The notes under the pieces are model-generated. The model was not told the DNA's origin and searched no databases. It was given only the letters and a program-made list of their open reading frames with translations. From Petrimonas sulfuriphila (GTDB taxonomy: Bacteria > Bacteroidota > Bacteroidia > Bacteroidales > Dysgonomonadaceae), in NCBI RefSeq assembly GCF_051201015.1, contig NZ_JBPEHI010000003.1: 64,000 nucleotides of DNA; one strand, given 5' to 3'. Shown here one piece after another: positions 26,032 through 34,626 of this stretch (its first letter is position 1; the number at the start of each line of letters is the position of its first letter). A program made the position numbers and the translations under genes.

Positions 26032-26748
26032 ATGAAAACAATTTATCATGCTGCAGGTAGCCGCGGCTTTGCCGATCACGGATGGCTCAAAAGTAATCAT
26101 ACATTCAGTTTTGCCAATTATTACAATCGCGACAGAATGCATTTTGGTGTTTTGCGGGTAATCAATGATGATTTCGTGGATAAGGGAAAAGGTTTCGGTA
26201 CGCACCCGCACAACGATATGGAAATAATATCCTTGCCGCTCGAGGGTGAGCTCAAACATCGCGACAGTATGGGCAACGGAAGCATTATCCGCCAGGGAGA
26301 CGTACAGGTTATGTCGGCTGGAACAGGGATTACGCACAGTGAATTTAATGCCCGTCAGGATCAGCCGGTAAAATTCCTGCAAATCTGGGTGTTCCCGAGA
26401 GAGAAAGGCGTCAAGCCGCGTTACGATCAGGTCCGTATTGCCGATTTAGCCAAACCCAACGATTTTCAGCAAATTGTTTCTCCGAATCCGGACGGCGACG
26501 GTGTATGGATACATCAGGATGCATGGTTTCACCTCGCCAATTTTGACAAGGGGGTTACGAAAGAATATGACGTAAAGAAGAAAGGTAACGGAGTATATCT
26601 ATTTGTGATTAGAGGCAAAGCCAAAGTTTCGACCCAAACGTTGAACGAGCGTGACGGTTATGGAATTTGGGATATCGGTAGTTTTACGCTTGAAGCTCTT
26701 GAGGATTCCGAGATTCTTTTGATGGAAGTCCCCATGGAATTACCTTGA
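26032..26748 (+). CDS. Pirin family bicupin protein (YhhW-like)
   Basis: 238 residues from ATG 26032. N-terminal cupin with the metal-binding motif FGTHPHNDMEIISLPLEGELKH-type residues (His-x-His near the start and the Glu) and GTGITHSEFN; the shorter C-terminal cupin ends with EILLMEVPMELP. Known relatives bind iron or another metal and some cleave quercetin with O2; a regulatory or detoxifying role is possible here. An in-frame start 13 codons upstream lies inside the -7 element and is rejected. A hairpin terminator follows directly. Confidence 0.92.
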   Translation: MKTIYHAAGSRGFADHGWLKSNHTFSFANYYNRDRMHFGVLRVINDDFVDKGKGFGTHPHNDMEIISLPLEGELKHRDSMGNGSIIRQGDVQVMSAGTGITHSEFNARQDQPVKFLQIWVFPREKGVKPRYDQVRIADLAKPNDFQQIVSPNPDGDGVWIHQDAWFHLANFDKGVTKEYDVKKKGNGVYLFVIRGKAKVSTQTLNERDGYGIWDIGSFTLEALEDSEILLMEVPMELP

Positions 26749-26756
26749 AATTATGG

Positions 26757-26792
26757 ATAAAGACGGCAACCAATTGCTGTCTTTATTTGTTT
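26757..26792 (+). terminator. Intrinsic terminator after the pirin gene
   Basis: 13-base stem with one G/T wobble (26757-26769 and 26774-26786), loop CCAA, then TTGTTT. It starts 8 bases after the pirin stop. Confidence 0.75.
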
Positions 26793-26815
26793 ACCATGAA
26801 ATTAACTACACTGCG

Positions 26816-27765
26816 ATGAAAACAATTTTAATAACAGGTGGATCAGGTTTAATAGGAAGAAAACTTTCACGGTTGCTTGTTGAAAAAGGATACAAAGTGA
26901 TTTGGCTTAGCCGTGAGCGATATGTAAAAGCTGATATACCCCGGTACAGGTGGGACTATCGTCGAAACGAAATAGAGAAAGAGGCCGTGGAACTGGCCGA
27001 TATTATTGTCCACCTGGCCGGATCGAATATCGGGGAGGACTCGTGGACAAGGCAGAAAAAACAGGATATCGTGGAGAGCCGTGTTCAAACCGCACAACTC
27101 TTGCTCGACACAATAAAATCTATGGATAAAAGGCCCGAAGCTTTTATCTCGGCTTCGGCAATCGGGTATTACGGATTGAAAATAACCAACAACCTGTACT
27201 CGGAGGAGGATCCTTCCACCGAAAACGATTTTCTGAGCCGGACCTGCCGTAAATGGGAGAATGCTGCTCTCCGTTTTCAGGAAGAGCTCAATATCCGGAC
27301 AGTCGTGTTGCGTACAGGATTCGTGATTTCAAAAAACAGCGATGCCTTCAGGAAAATGGTTTTGCCCACCCGTTTTGGGCTGGGTGCACCTATTGGGAGC
27401 GGCAGGCAATATTTGACGTGGGTACATATCGATGACCTTTGCCGTATGTATTTGAAAGCTATTGAAGATGTAGATATGAAAGGAGTGTACAATGCCGTTT
27501 CCCCTGAATTTATCAGTAATGCCGATTTCATGCATACGTTGGCAAATGTGATGAAACGGCCTTTTTTATGCCGCACGTACCCTCGTTTTTAATGCGTCTG
27601 ATTATGGGAGAGGCTGCCGGTATGATTCTAGGGGGAAGCCGCATTTCATCCCGGAAAATTCAAGATGCCGGTTATGAATTTCAGTATGATACTTCGGAGA
27701 AAGCGATGAAAGCTTCGTTGAAAGCCATAAAGGAGAGGGAGAACAAAAAAAGAAAAAGAAATTAA
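26816..27765 (+). pseudogene. TIGR01777 NAD-dependent epimerase (YfcH-like), interrupted by one frameshift
   Basis: Rossmann-fold SDR of the YfcH/TIGR01777 type: TILITGGSGLIGRKLSRLL at the start (ATG 26816), ISASAIGYYG with the catalytic-region tyrosine, and TWVHIDDLCRMYLKAIED. The frame runs into an early stop at 27592 after KRPFLCRTYPRF. The missing C-terminus is in another frame: MPHVPSFLMRLIMGEAAGMI and KIQDAGYEFQY, ending at 27765. One extra T in the T6 run at 27562-27567 would restore RPFFMPHVPSFLM and a full-length protein of about 316 residues. So this is either a true recent frameshift or a homopolymer base error. The product's substrate is unknown for the family. Confidence 0.85.
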
Positions 27766-27768
27766 CCG

Positions 27769-28305
27769 GTGACAAAATATATCGTGCTTCTTCGGGGCGT
27801 AACACCCACCGGGAAAAACCGGGTGCCGATGGCGCAACTTCGACAGTTGCTTGCTGAGAGTGGTTTCCAGAATGTACAAACGTGGATTCAAAGCGGAAAC
27901 GTGATCCTCTATTCGGAACTTTCAGTAGAAGAAGTAGTGAAGAGAGTGAATAAAATCATCAAAGAGAGCATCGGTGCCGATTTGAAAATTATCGTGAAAA
28001 CGCCTGCTGAGATTGAAACGGTAATTGCTGAAAATCCTTTCGGTAAAAGATACGATATTTCCCGGGTTTTCTTTACGCTTTTCAACGATACTCCCGATAT
28101 TAATCTTGTTACAGCCCTGCAAGCACAGGATTTTGGCCCAGACGAATTCATTTTCACCCCACACGCCATTTATCTTTTCATTCCCGGCAGTGCTGCTAAA
28201 ACCAAGCTCAATAACAACTTTTTCGAAAGAAAATTAAAAATTGACACCACAACCCGTAATTTTAATACGTTGTCGAAACTCATAGCTCTTAGCTCTAACC
28301 CCTAG
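27769..28305 (+). CDS. DUF1697 family protein
   Basis: 178 residues, GTG start three bases after the preceding stop. The beginning YIVLLRGVTPTGKNRVPMAQ and the segment QTWIQSGNVILYSE are the DUF1697 signature. Cytoplasmic, alpha/beta, function unknown. It belongs to a tight rightward run (TIGR01777, DUF1697, YdeI, DUF1801, PhnB) with gaps of 1-31 bases, so probably one transcript. Confidence 0.9.
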   Translation: MTKYIVLLRGVTPTGKNRVPMAQLRQLLAESGFQNVQTWIQSGNVILYSELSVEEVVKRVNKIIKESIGADLKIIVKTPAEIETVIAENPFGKRYDISRVFFTLFNDTPDINLVTALQAQDFGPDEFIFTPHAIYLFIPGSAAKTKLNNNFFERKLKIDTTTRNFNTLSKLIALSSNP

Positions 28306-28313
28306 GCCTCATA

Positions 28314-28880
28314 ATGGAAATAACAAAAGCAGTATATTTCGATTCGCGCGAAGACTGGCGTCAATGGTTGTCGGAGAATTTTCGTAAAGAAAAGGAGATA
28401 TGGCTTATCTATCCCAATAAATCGACAAGGAAACCGCGTATTTTATACAACGATGCCGTGGAGGAGGCTTTATGTTTTGGTTGGATCGACAGTACGATGA
28501 AAAAATACGATGAAACTCACACTGCTCAGCGATTCTCGCCCCGGAATCCTAAAAGTACCTACTCTCAACCCAACAGGGAACGACTTCGGTGGTTGGCAGA
28601 GAATAACTTGTTACACCCTGAAATTTACGAAAAAGTAACAAACATTTTATCGGAAGAATTTGTTTACCCATCAGATATTATCACAGCATTGCAAGCCGAC
28701 AAGGAAACGTGGCAAAACTTTCAAAGATTCTCTGAAGCTTATAAACGAATCCGGGTAGCATATGTCCACGATTCACGCAGCCGTCCCGATTTTTTTGCAA
28801 AACGTCTGGCCAACCTGTTAAAGATGACAAAGCAAAACAGAAAAATAATTGGACACGGCGGAGTGGATAAGTATTATTGA
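28314..28880 (+). CDS. YdeI/OmpD-associated family protein
   Basis: 188 residues, ATG start 8 bases after DUF1697. Signature segments KEIWLIYPNKSTRKPRILYN, EEALCFGWIDSTMKKYDE and RFSPRNPKSTYSQPNRERL identify the YdeI family (bacteriocin-protection YdeI/OmpD-associated). The C-terminal helical part (RIRVAYVHDSRSRPDFFAKR) is the usual YdeI tail. Role unknown; the name comes from a genetic link in enterics to antimicrobial peptide resistance. The cofactor or ligand cannot be read from the sequence. Confidence 0.88.
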   Translation: MEITKAVYFDSREDWRQWLSENFRKEKEIWLIYPNKSTRKPRILYNDAVEEALCFGWIDSTMKKYDETHTAQRFSPRNPKSTYSQPNRERLRWLAENNLLHPEIYEKVTNILSEEFVYPSDIITALQADKETWQNFQRFSEAYKRIRVAYVHDSRSRPDFFAKRLANLLKMTKQNRKIIGHGGVDKYY

Positions 28881-28911
28881 GACAATCCAGTCTTTAAAAA
28901 GAGTAAAGTCA

Positions 28912-29274
28912 ATGAGTAGCCCCGAAAACATCGATCAATATATGGCCGGCTTTGATGCTGAAGTACGGAAAAAACTGAGAACAATTCGAGAACTGGTCCA
29001 CGATACTCTTCCCGAAGCTGTGGAATCTATCAGTTACCAAATGCCTGCCTTTAAATATAACGGAAAAATTCTGGTGTATTTTGCAGCATTTAAAAACCAT
29101 ATCGGATTTTACGCCACGCCTGAATCCAATCTGGCATTCAAAGAAGAATTGTCGGAATACAAAACCACCAAAGGAACTATTCAATTACCTTACGACAAGC
29201 CGCTTCCGATAGAATTACTTCGCAAAATCATTTTGTTCAAAGCGGCTTCCAACGAAGTAAAAAAGAAAAAGTAA
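28912..29274 (+). CDS. DUF1801 family protein (YdhG-like)
   Basis: 120 residues from ATG 28912. The sequence IDQYMAGFDAEVRKKLRTIR, VESISYQMPAFKYNGKILVY and FKNHIGFYATPES is the DUF1801/YdhG fold, which is frataxin-like in shape; a Bacillus relative has been proposed as an iron chaperone. A longer in-frame opening at 28849 overlaps ydeI and lacks family similarity, so the shorter start is chosen. The basic end KAASNEVKKKK is typical. One base separates its stop from the next ATG. Confidence 0.88.
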   Translation: MSSPENIDQYMAGFDAEVRKKLRTIRELVHDTLPEAVESISYQMPAFKYNGKILVYFAAFKNHIGFYATPESNLAFKEELSEYKTTKGTIQLPYDKPLPIELLRKIILFKAASNEVKKKK

Positions 29275-29275
29275 T

Positions 29276-30118
29276 ATGAACAATACCATTTATCCTTGCA
29301 TTTGGTGCAACAACAACGCCCGCGAAATGGCCAATTTTTATTGCAGCACTTTTCCTGAAACCACCGTAATGGATGAAAATCCTGTGGTGGTCATGCTCGA
29401 AATGTTTGGCCAGAAACTGATGCTGCTTAACGGTGGCGACAAGTTCAACCCCAATCCGTCTATTTCGCTGATGTTTCTTACGATGTTGGAAAAGCGAGTT
29501 GAAGAGATTTGGAATAAGCTCATACAGGAAGGGAGGTCGATGATGCCGCTTGACGCCTATCCCTTTAGTCCGAAATATGGCTGGGTACAAGATAAATATG
29601 GCGTTTCGTGGCAGTTATACACGGCACGCGATGAAAACCATATCCTCCAGAAAATAGTGCCGACGCTGATGTTTACCGGTTCTCAAAACGGACGGGCAAT
29701 GGAGGCCGCGCATTTGTACACATCACTTTTTCCCAATTCGGAAATCCATGGTGTAATGTACTATGCTGAAGAAAGCGGTGAGCCTGAATCCAGCGTGCAG
29801 CACGGAGAATTTTTCATCAACGATTATCTGTTGATGATGATGGATAGCTCACAGGAACACAATTTCAGTTTTTCCGAAGGTGTTTCGCTAGTGGTTGAGT
29901 GCGATTACCAGGAGGAAATCGATAACTATTGGAACGTGCTTACATCGAATGGCGGAGAGGAAAGTATGTGCGGATGGCTAAAAGATCAATTCGGAGTCAG
30001 TTGGCAAATTGTTCCTGCCGAGCTGGGTGGATGGATGAAAGAATCAACAAAGGTGATGGCAGAAGTATTGAAAATGAAAAAATTGGATATTGATACATTG
30101 AAAAATGCCATAAAATAA
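29276..30118 (+). CDS. Tandem VOC/PhnB-domain protein (3-demethylubiquinone-methyltransferase-like fold)
   Basis: 280 residues with two similar PhnB-type VOC domains. Domain one (about 1-125) starts YPCIWCNNNAREMANFYCS and ends YGWVQDKYGVSWQLY. Domain two (about 130-265) repeats the plan: PTLMFTGSQNGRAMEAAHLY and GWLKDQFGVSWQIVP. Despite the Pfam name these proteins lack a methyltransferase fold. Dimerised VOC modules bind metals or antibiotics in other families; here no function can be assigned. Last gene of the tight run starting at 26816. Confidence 0.9.
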   Translation: MNNTIYPCIWCNNNAREMANFYCSTFPETTVMDENPVVVMLEMFGQKLMLLNGGDKFNPNPSISLMFLTMLEKRVEEIWNKLIQEGRSMMPLDAYPFSPKYGWVQDKYGVSWQLYTARDENHILQKIVPTLMFTGSQNGRAMEAAHLYTSLFPNSEIHGVMYYAEESGEPESSVQHGEFFINDYLLMMMDSSQEHNFSFSEGVSLVVECDYQEEIDNYWNVLTSNGGEESMCGWLKDQFGVSWQIVPAELGGWMKESTKVMAEVLKMKKLDIDTLKNAIK

Positions 30119-30296
30119 TAACTTCTAAACATGGATCTTTTGCCGATTATGCGGTGATCGATAAACAAAGTACTTTTTTTGTTTTGTTGGAAGAACCGTC
30201 GTGTGCTGTCATCGGGATAATGCTGGGAAGTGCGTATCAATATAGAAATTTGATGATATTTTTTTGAGGTGTTTAACCGTTTATCTGAACAATCGT

Positions 30297-30731
30297 ATGT
30301 ATAAAAAGCAAATTTCAATAAACACAAGCGTTGATAAAGTGTGGAACGCACTGACGCAACCGGAAGAAATGCGAAACTGGTATTTCAGTATTTCGAATTT
30401 TGAAGCGACGGAAGGTGCCGTATTCGACTTCATTGTTTCTTTTACCGATGAAGCCGGAGAGCATAGTTTCCGTCATTTATTCAAGATACTCGAAGTGATC
30501 CCTAACGAAAAACTGAGACATACCTGGGAGCATCCCGGACATAGTGAGGGAACTTCCACGCTTACCTGGGAGCTTATTCCCGGAGAGGAGACCACTACCG
30601 TGATCCTTACACACGAGGGGAACGAAAGTTTTCTCGATGAGGGCAGCAAATATTTCACTGCGGAAAGCTACACTGCCGGATGGAACGATATTTTGCAAGG
30701 ACTGAAGGACTATCTCGAAAATGAAGTTTAG
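30297..30731 (+). CDS. AHSA1/SRPBCC domain protein
   Basis: 144 residues from the ATG at 30297. MYKKQISINTSVDKVWNALT and PEEMRNWYF are the start of an activator-of-Hsp90-ATPase-like (START/Bet v1) domain; NEKLRHTWEHPGH, TLTWELIPGEETTTVILTHE and GWNDILQGLKDYLE complete it. It forms a helix-grip cavity for small hydrophobic ligands; role unknown. It overlaps the next gene by 11 bases, which links it to the gamma-glutamyltransferase. The 178-base gap before it holds no gene that I can see. Confidence 0.88.
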   Translation: MYKKQISINTSVDKVWNALTQPEEMRNWYFSISNFEATEGAVFDFIVSFTDEAGEHSFRHLFKILEVIPNEKLRHTWEHPGHSEGTSTLTWELIPGEETTTVILTHEGNESFLDEGSKYFTAESYTAGWNDILQGLKDYLENEV

Positions 30732-32604
30732 AATAATCTTTTTTTCTCTCTTGGTAACGATGGCCATTTCTGCGCAGCGTACCCAGAAGCCGGAATTACA
30801 CGGGAAACACTGGATGGCCATCACCGGAAAAAGCCTGGGAGCCTCGGCAGGAGCCATGATCTTTCAGCAGGGTGGTAATGCGGTGGATGCCGCCTGTGCT
30901 ATGTTGGGAGCTACCTGCACGTTGTGGGATGTGCTAAGCTGGGGTGGCGAGACGCAAGCCTTGATCTACAATCCAAAAACGGGAAAGGTGATCGCTATAA
31001 ATGCCCTTGGCGTTGCACCTACGGGAGCTACCGCCGGTTTCTTCAAAGATCAGGGGTGTGATTTCCCTCCCGAATACGGCCCGTTGGCTGCCGTCACACC
31101 CGGTACGGCAGGCGGTTTGTGTTATATGCTTGCCAACTACGGTACGATGAGCCTGAAGGATGTTTTGGCTCCTTCTATTGAGCTGGCGAAAGGATTCCCG
31201 GTTGATGTCCCTTTCGAAACCTGCGTCTCGAGGGACAAAGAACGATTGTCACAGTGGAAATACAGCAAAAAGGTTTTTATCACCAGACCGAGTGAAGAAA
31301 AAGAAACGCCGGTGTCGGGGGAGATTTTTGTTCAGGAGAATTTGGCGGAGACCTTGCAAAAACTTGTTGACGCAGAGCAACAGGCCCTGAAAGAAGGTAT
31401 AAGCCGGAAGGAGGCCATAATGGTCGCTTACGACAGGTTCTACAAAGGAGATATTGCAGCGGAGATTGTTCGGAGCGTACGAGAACAGGGAGGGCTGTTT
31501 ACGATGGAAGACCTGGCCCGCTGGAAGCCTGTTGAAGAAGAACCCCTGCACACGAATTACAAGGGAATAGATGTGTTCAAGCTGCAGTCGTGGACGCAAG
31601 GAGCGGCAATGCTGCAAAGCCTGAACATCCTGGAAAACTTCGATTTAAGGCAAATGGGGTATAACAGCCCGAAGTATATTCACACGGTTTATCAGGCCAT
31701 GAACATGGCTTTTGCGGATCGTGATTTCTATTACGGTGATCCCTATGTTCATCCCGATATTCCCATCAAAGGATTATTGAGCAAGGAATATTCCAGAAAG
31801 CGGGCGTCCGAAATGTGGCATGATAAAAATAACCCGTCGGTTGGGCCCGGGGACCCGTATCCGTTCGAAGGAAAGAAAAATCCATTTATAAAGATTCTGA
31901 AGGAACGCGGATTTGACCGGGACCCGGTAGAAGACAGGGATTTTGTTCCCAAGCACGATGTCGTTTCGCTCTCAGAGATGGACTCCCTTTATCAGGACAG
32001 GTTACATCGGGGAACAACCTCAATAGTAGCTGCCGACGCTGAAGGATGGGTGGTCTCGGTCACACCTTCCGGTGGATGGATTCCTGCCTGCATCGCCGGA
32101 AGCACAGGAATAGGGTTGAGCCAGCGGATGCAGAGTTTCGTTCTCGACGAATCGCTTAACCCATTCAACGTGGTGGCACCTGGAAAACGTCCGAGGGTTA
32201 CGCTTACACCCAGCCTGGCGTTGAGGGAGGGAAAGCCGTTTCTGGCTTTTGCCGTACAGGGTGGAGATACACAAGAACAAAACCTGTTGCAGTTCTTCCT
32301 GAATATAGTGGAGTTTGGAATGAATACGCAGCAGGCGGCTGAAGCAGCAAATATCAACTCCAACCAGTTGTGGTTGTCGCTGGGCGGCACAAGAACTGAA
32401 GATCGTAGTCCCAGGGCAGGGCAGATTTTACTCAACACACAAACGCCCGGTCCGACCCGTCAGGAGTTAACGGCAATGGGATATATGCTGCAGTTTTCTG
32501 ATCGGACAAGCGGACCAGTGAATGCCATTTATTTCGACCGGAAGAACGGGACTATGCGCGGTGGAAGCAGTAACCACGGCGAGGATTACGGAATTGCGTG
32601 GTGA
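30721..32604 (+). CDS. Gamma-glutamyltransferase family protein, exported
   Basis: 627 residues. Signal peptide KFRIIFFSLLVTMAISAQ sends it to the periplasm. N-terminal nucleophile hydrolase fold: GASAGAMIFQQGGNAVDAAC near the start, the large subunit to about residue 430, then the autoprocessing site HRGTTSIVAADAEGWVVSVT with nucleophile Thr432. It would cleave gamma-glutamyl bonds (for example of glutathione) or act as a related amidohydrolase; the substrate is uncertain because the usual GSR(I)ITAV-type end is replaced. It overlaps the AHSA1 gene by 11 bases. Confidence 0.9.
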   Translation: MKFRIIFFSLLVTMAISAQRTQKPELHGKHWMAITGKSLGASAGAMIFQQGGNAVDAACAMLGATCTLWDVLSWGGETQALIYNPKTGKVIAINALGVAPTGATAGFFKDQGCDFPPEYGPLAAVTPGTAGGLCYMLANYGTMSLKDVLAPSIELAKGFPVDVPFETCVSRDKERLSQWKYSKKVFITRPSEEKETPVSGEIFVQENLAETLQKLVDAEQQALKEGISRKEAIMVAYDRFYKGDIAAEIVRSVREQGGLFTMEDLARWKPVEEEPLHTNYKGIDVFKLQSWTQGAAMLQSLNILENFDLRQMGYNSPKYIHTVYQAMNMAFADRDFYYGDPYVHPDIPIKGLLSKEYSRKRASEMWHDKNNPSVGPGDPYPFEGKKNPFIKILKERGFDRDPVEDRDFVPKHDVVSLSEMDSLYQDRLHRGTTSIVAADAEGWVVSVTPSGGWIPACIAGSTGIGLSQRMQSFVLDESLNPFNVVAPGKRPRVTLTPSLALREGKPFLAFAVQGGDTQEQNLLQFFLNIVEFGMNTQQAAEAANINSNQLWLSLGGTRTEDRSPRAGQILLNTQTPGPTRQELTAMGYMLQFSDRTSGPVNAIYFDRKNGTMRGGSSNHGEDYGIAW

Positions 32605-32659
32605 GTAGTAATGATCCATTGCATCACAAGTTTGTAACAATTTAAAAATCAAAAAAATT

Positions 32660-33079
32660 ATGGCTAAATTAAATCCTTACCTCAATTTTGACGGTACTTG
32701 CGAAGAAGCATTTCGTTTTTATAAAGTTGTTTTTGGCGGTGAATTTCTGGGAGATGTTCACAAAATGAAAGACATCCCCGGCATGGAAATACCTGAAGAA
32801 GCCAAAAACAGGATTATGCACGTAGCACTTCCTGTCGGAAATGATCTTTTAATGGGTTCTGATGTGTTTCCGGGGCAACCGTTTGTTCAGGGGAATAATA
32901 ACTATATCAGCCTCTTTCCCGAAAGCAGGGAAGAGGCTGACCGTTTATTCGGAGCTTTGTCGGAAGGCGGTGAAGTGGAAATGCCTATGGCTGACCAGTT
33001 TTGGGGTGATTATTTCGGAAGCTTGAAAGATAAATTTGGAGTCTACTGGATGATTAATTATAATTCTGCAAATCAGTAA
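32660..33079 (+). CDS. VOC family protein (PhnB-like)
   Basis: 139 residues. LNPYLNFDGTCEEAFRFYK and VFGGEFLGDVHKMKDIPGME begin a single PhnB-like VOC domain, ending SLKDKFGVYWMINY. Close to the common Bacteroidota VOC/glyoxalase-like proteins, but the glyoxalase metal ligands are not clearly complete. Function unknown. 55 bases after the gamma-glutamyltransferase; convergent with the sugar dehydrogenase gene that follows. Confidence 0.9.
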   Translation: MAKLNPYLNFDGTCEEAFRFYKVVFGGEFLGDVHKMKDIPGMEIPEEAKNRIMHVALPVGNDLLMGSDVFPGQPFVQGNNNYISLFPESREEADRLFGALSEGGEVEMPMADQFWGDYFGSLKDKFGVYWMINYNSANQ

Positions 33080-33114
33080 TCTGTCTGGTTTATTGCCCGC
33101 TGTTCCGGGTTGTT

Positions 33115-34377
33115 TCATTTCTTCGCAATCCGGTACAGCCGGCCTTCATCGGTAACGGCATAAATTGCTCCATCCTTTCCATCGCCGACATCTCGAAATC
33201 GTTGATTTTCGCCGGCGAGCAGTCTTTCTTCACCGATAACTTTATTGTCTTTCAGGACTATTCGGACTATGTGTTTGCTGTTCAACCCACCTATAAACAG
33301 GTTGTTCTGCCATTCTGGAATTGCACTGGAAGAATAGAATGCCATTCCGCTGGGAGAGAGGACAGGATCCCAATAATATACCGGCTGTTCCAGTCCTTCT
33401 TTTTGCGTAGCTCCACCACTGATGGCGGCACCGCTGTATTCAATTCCATACGTGATGGTTGGCCATCCGTAATTTTTGCCGGGTTTGACCAGGTTGATTT
33501 CATCACCGCCTCGCGGCCCCATTTCCGATAACCAGAGTTCCTGGGTAAGCGGATGGATGTCGAGTCCTTGTGGATTTCGATGCCCATAGGAGTAAATCTC
33601 GGGCAATGCACCTTCTGTATTGATAAACGGATTACCGGCAACCGGTTTCCCTTCGGTGGTGATATGAATTACTTTCCCGTGTCCGGTATTGAGTAATTGT
33701 GCATTGGGCCTTGTTCTCAAATCCGATCGTTCACCGGTGGAAACGAAAATATTTCCACGCTTGTCAAAAACGATGCGGCTTCCGAAGTGCATGCTATTGT
33801 CGAAGTATGGAACGGCCCTGAAAATGATCTGAAAATTCTCGATGGTTGTTTCGTCAGCAGAGAGCTTGCCCTTACCCACTGCTGTAAGCGATCCTTGCGT
33901 TGTCTTTTCGGCAAGGGTGAAGTAAAGCATCCTGCTGGCCTCAAAATCGGGAGCCGGAGCTACGTCGAGCAACCCTCCCTGGCCCCTGTCGTCAACGGCA
34001 GGAAATCCGGAGATGGGGGGGCTGACTGTACCCTCAGTGGTGGCTATGCGCATTGTGCCTCCTTTTTCAGTGATGGCTAACCTCCCGTCAGGAAGGGCAG
34101 TAACAGCCCAGGGGCTCGCCAATCCGCTTGCAATAACCTTAGCTTCGTAGGGAGTGGTTGTTTTCACCCCTGCAATCCGGGTTTGCCCTTCAAACGCGGG
34201 CTTGTAATTTGTATTGGCTTTCCCTGTCTCTACCGGAGGCAATGTCCCCGCCTGAGGTTCTTGCTCCGTCGGTGTCTGGTCGATATCCCCTCCATCGCTA
34301 TCCTTTTGTTCAACGCAGGAGGCTGACGCAAAAAACCATGCCAGCGAAATTATCGCTGCAAATTTAAAATGTTTCAT
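33115..34377 (-). CDS. PQQ-dependent sugar dehydrogenase lipoprotein (GSDH family)
   Basis: 420 residues. Lipoprotein signal with lipobox SASC (Cys21), followed by a low-complexity acidic linker (DSDGGDIDQTPTEQEPQAG). The six-bladed propeller of soluble aldose sugar dehydrogenases follows: PWAVTALPDGRLAITEKGG, FVSTGERSD, IYSYGHRNPQGLDIHP and LWLSEMGPRGGDEINLV with Arg and His residues that bind PQQ in characterised members. It would oxidise sugars at the membrane and pass electrons to an acceptor. No PQQ synthesis genes are in the window, so PQQ must come from elsewhere or the site may use another ligand. Monocistronic; a modular repeat lies just upstream. Confidence 0.9.
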   Translation of the reverse strand: MKHFKFAAIISLAWFFASASCVEQKDSDGGDIDQTPTEQEPQAGTLPPVETGKANTNYKPAFEGQTRIAGVKTTTPYEAKVIASGLASPWAVTALPDGRLAITEKGGTMRIATTEGTVSPPISGFPAVDDRGQGGLLDVAPAPDFEASRMLYFTLAEKTTQGSLTAVGKGKLSADETTIENFQIIFRAVPYFDNSMHFGSRIVFDKRGNIFVSTGERSDLRTRPNAQLLNTGHGKVIHITTEGKPVAGNPFINTEGALPEIYSYGHRNPQGLDIHPLTQELWLSEMGPRGGDEINLVKPGKNYGWPTITYGIEYSGAAISGGATQKEGLEQPVYYWDPVLSPSGMAFYSSSAIPEWQNNLFIGGLNSKHIVRIVLKDNKVIGEERLLAGENQRFRDVGDGKDGAIYAVTDEGRLYRIAKK

Positions 34378-34416
34378 TACCTGTGATCTTTAATGTTAAA
34401 TTATACCCGCATTTTT

Positions 34417-34475
34417 GTTAAGCTAAATGAGTAAAGCCAAACTCGTTTGGGCTTTGCCATAGCGAAAAAATGCCT
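34417..34475 (+). repeat. Dispersed intergenic hairpin repeat, copy A
   Basis: About 59 bases from GTTAAGCTAAATGAGTAAAG to CCATAGCGAAAAAATGCC. A second copy lies reversed at 41048-41107. The centre folds as AAAGC-CAAAC-TC-GTTTG-G-GCTTT; copy B has CAAGC-TT-GCTTG there, so one base pair changed on both sides. It lies between the sugar dehydrogenase start and the 3' end of the aldo/keto reductase gene. No coding frame. Confidence 0.75.
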
Positions 34476-34479
34476 AATG

Positions 34480-34577
34480 AATATGAACTATTTCGTTAAG
34501 CGAGAGCAGAGCAAATTTATTTGATTTGCCGAGCGCAAAATTGAAAATCGAGGAGCGAAGGCGACTCAAATAGTCTG
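34480..34577 (+). repeat. Second repeat module (GAGCAGAGC-type), adjoining copy A
   Basis: Starts with ATGAACTATTTCGTTAAG, which resembles the flank of copy B (ATGAACATTCTCGTTAAG at reversed 41102-41119). It continues into a purine-rich part with short hairpins: GCAAATTTATTTGATTTGC, then GAGGAGCGAAGGCGACTC. It has the look of a genome-wide intergenic repeat; only one full copy is in the window. Confidence 0.5.
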
Positions 34578-34626
34578 ATGAAATCGAATTCTTTTGTTGG
34601 AGCCGTTTTTCGTAACGGTTCCTTGT

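Noticed and set aside
28849..28911. Longer start for the DUF1801 protein
   Set aside because: It overlaps ydeI and the extra residues do not fit the family; the ATG at 28912 does.
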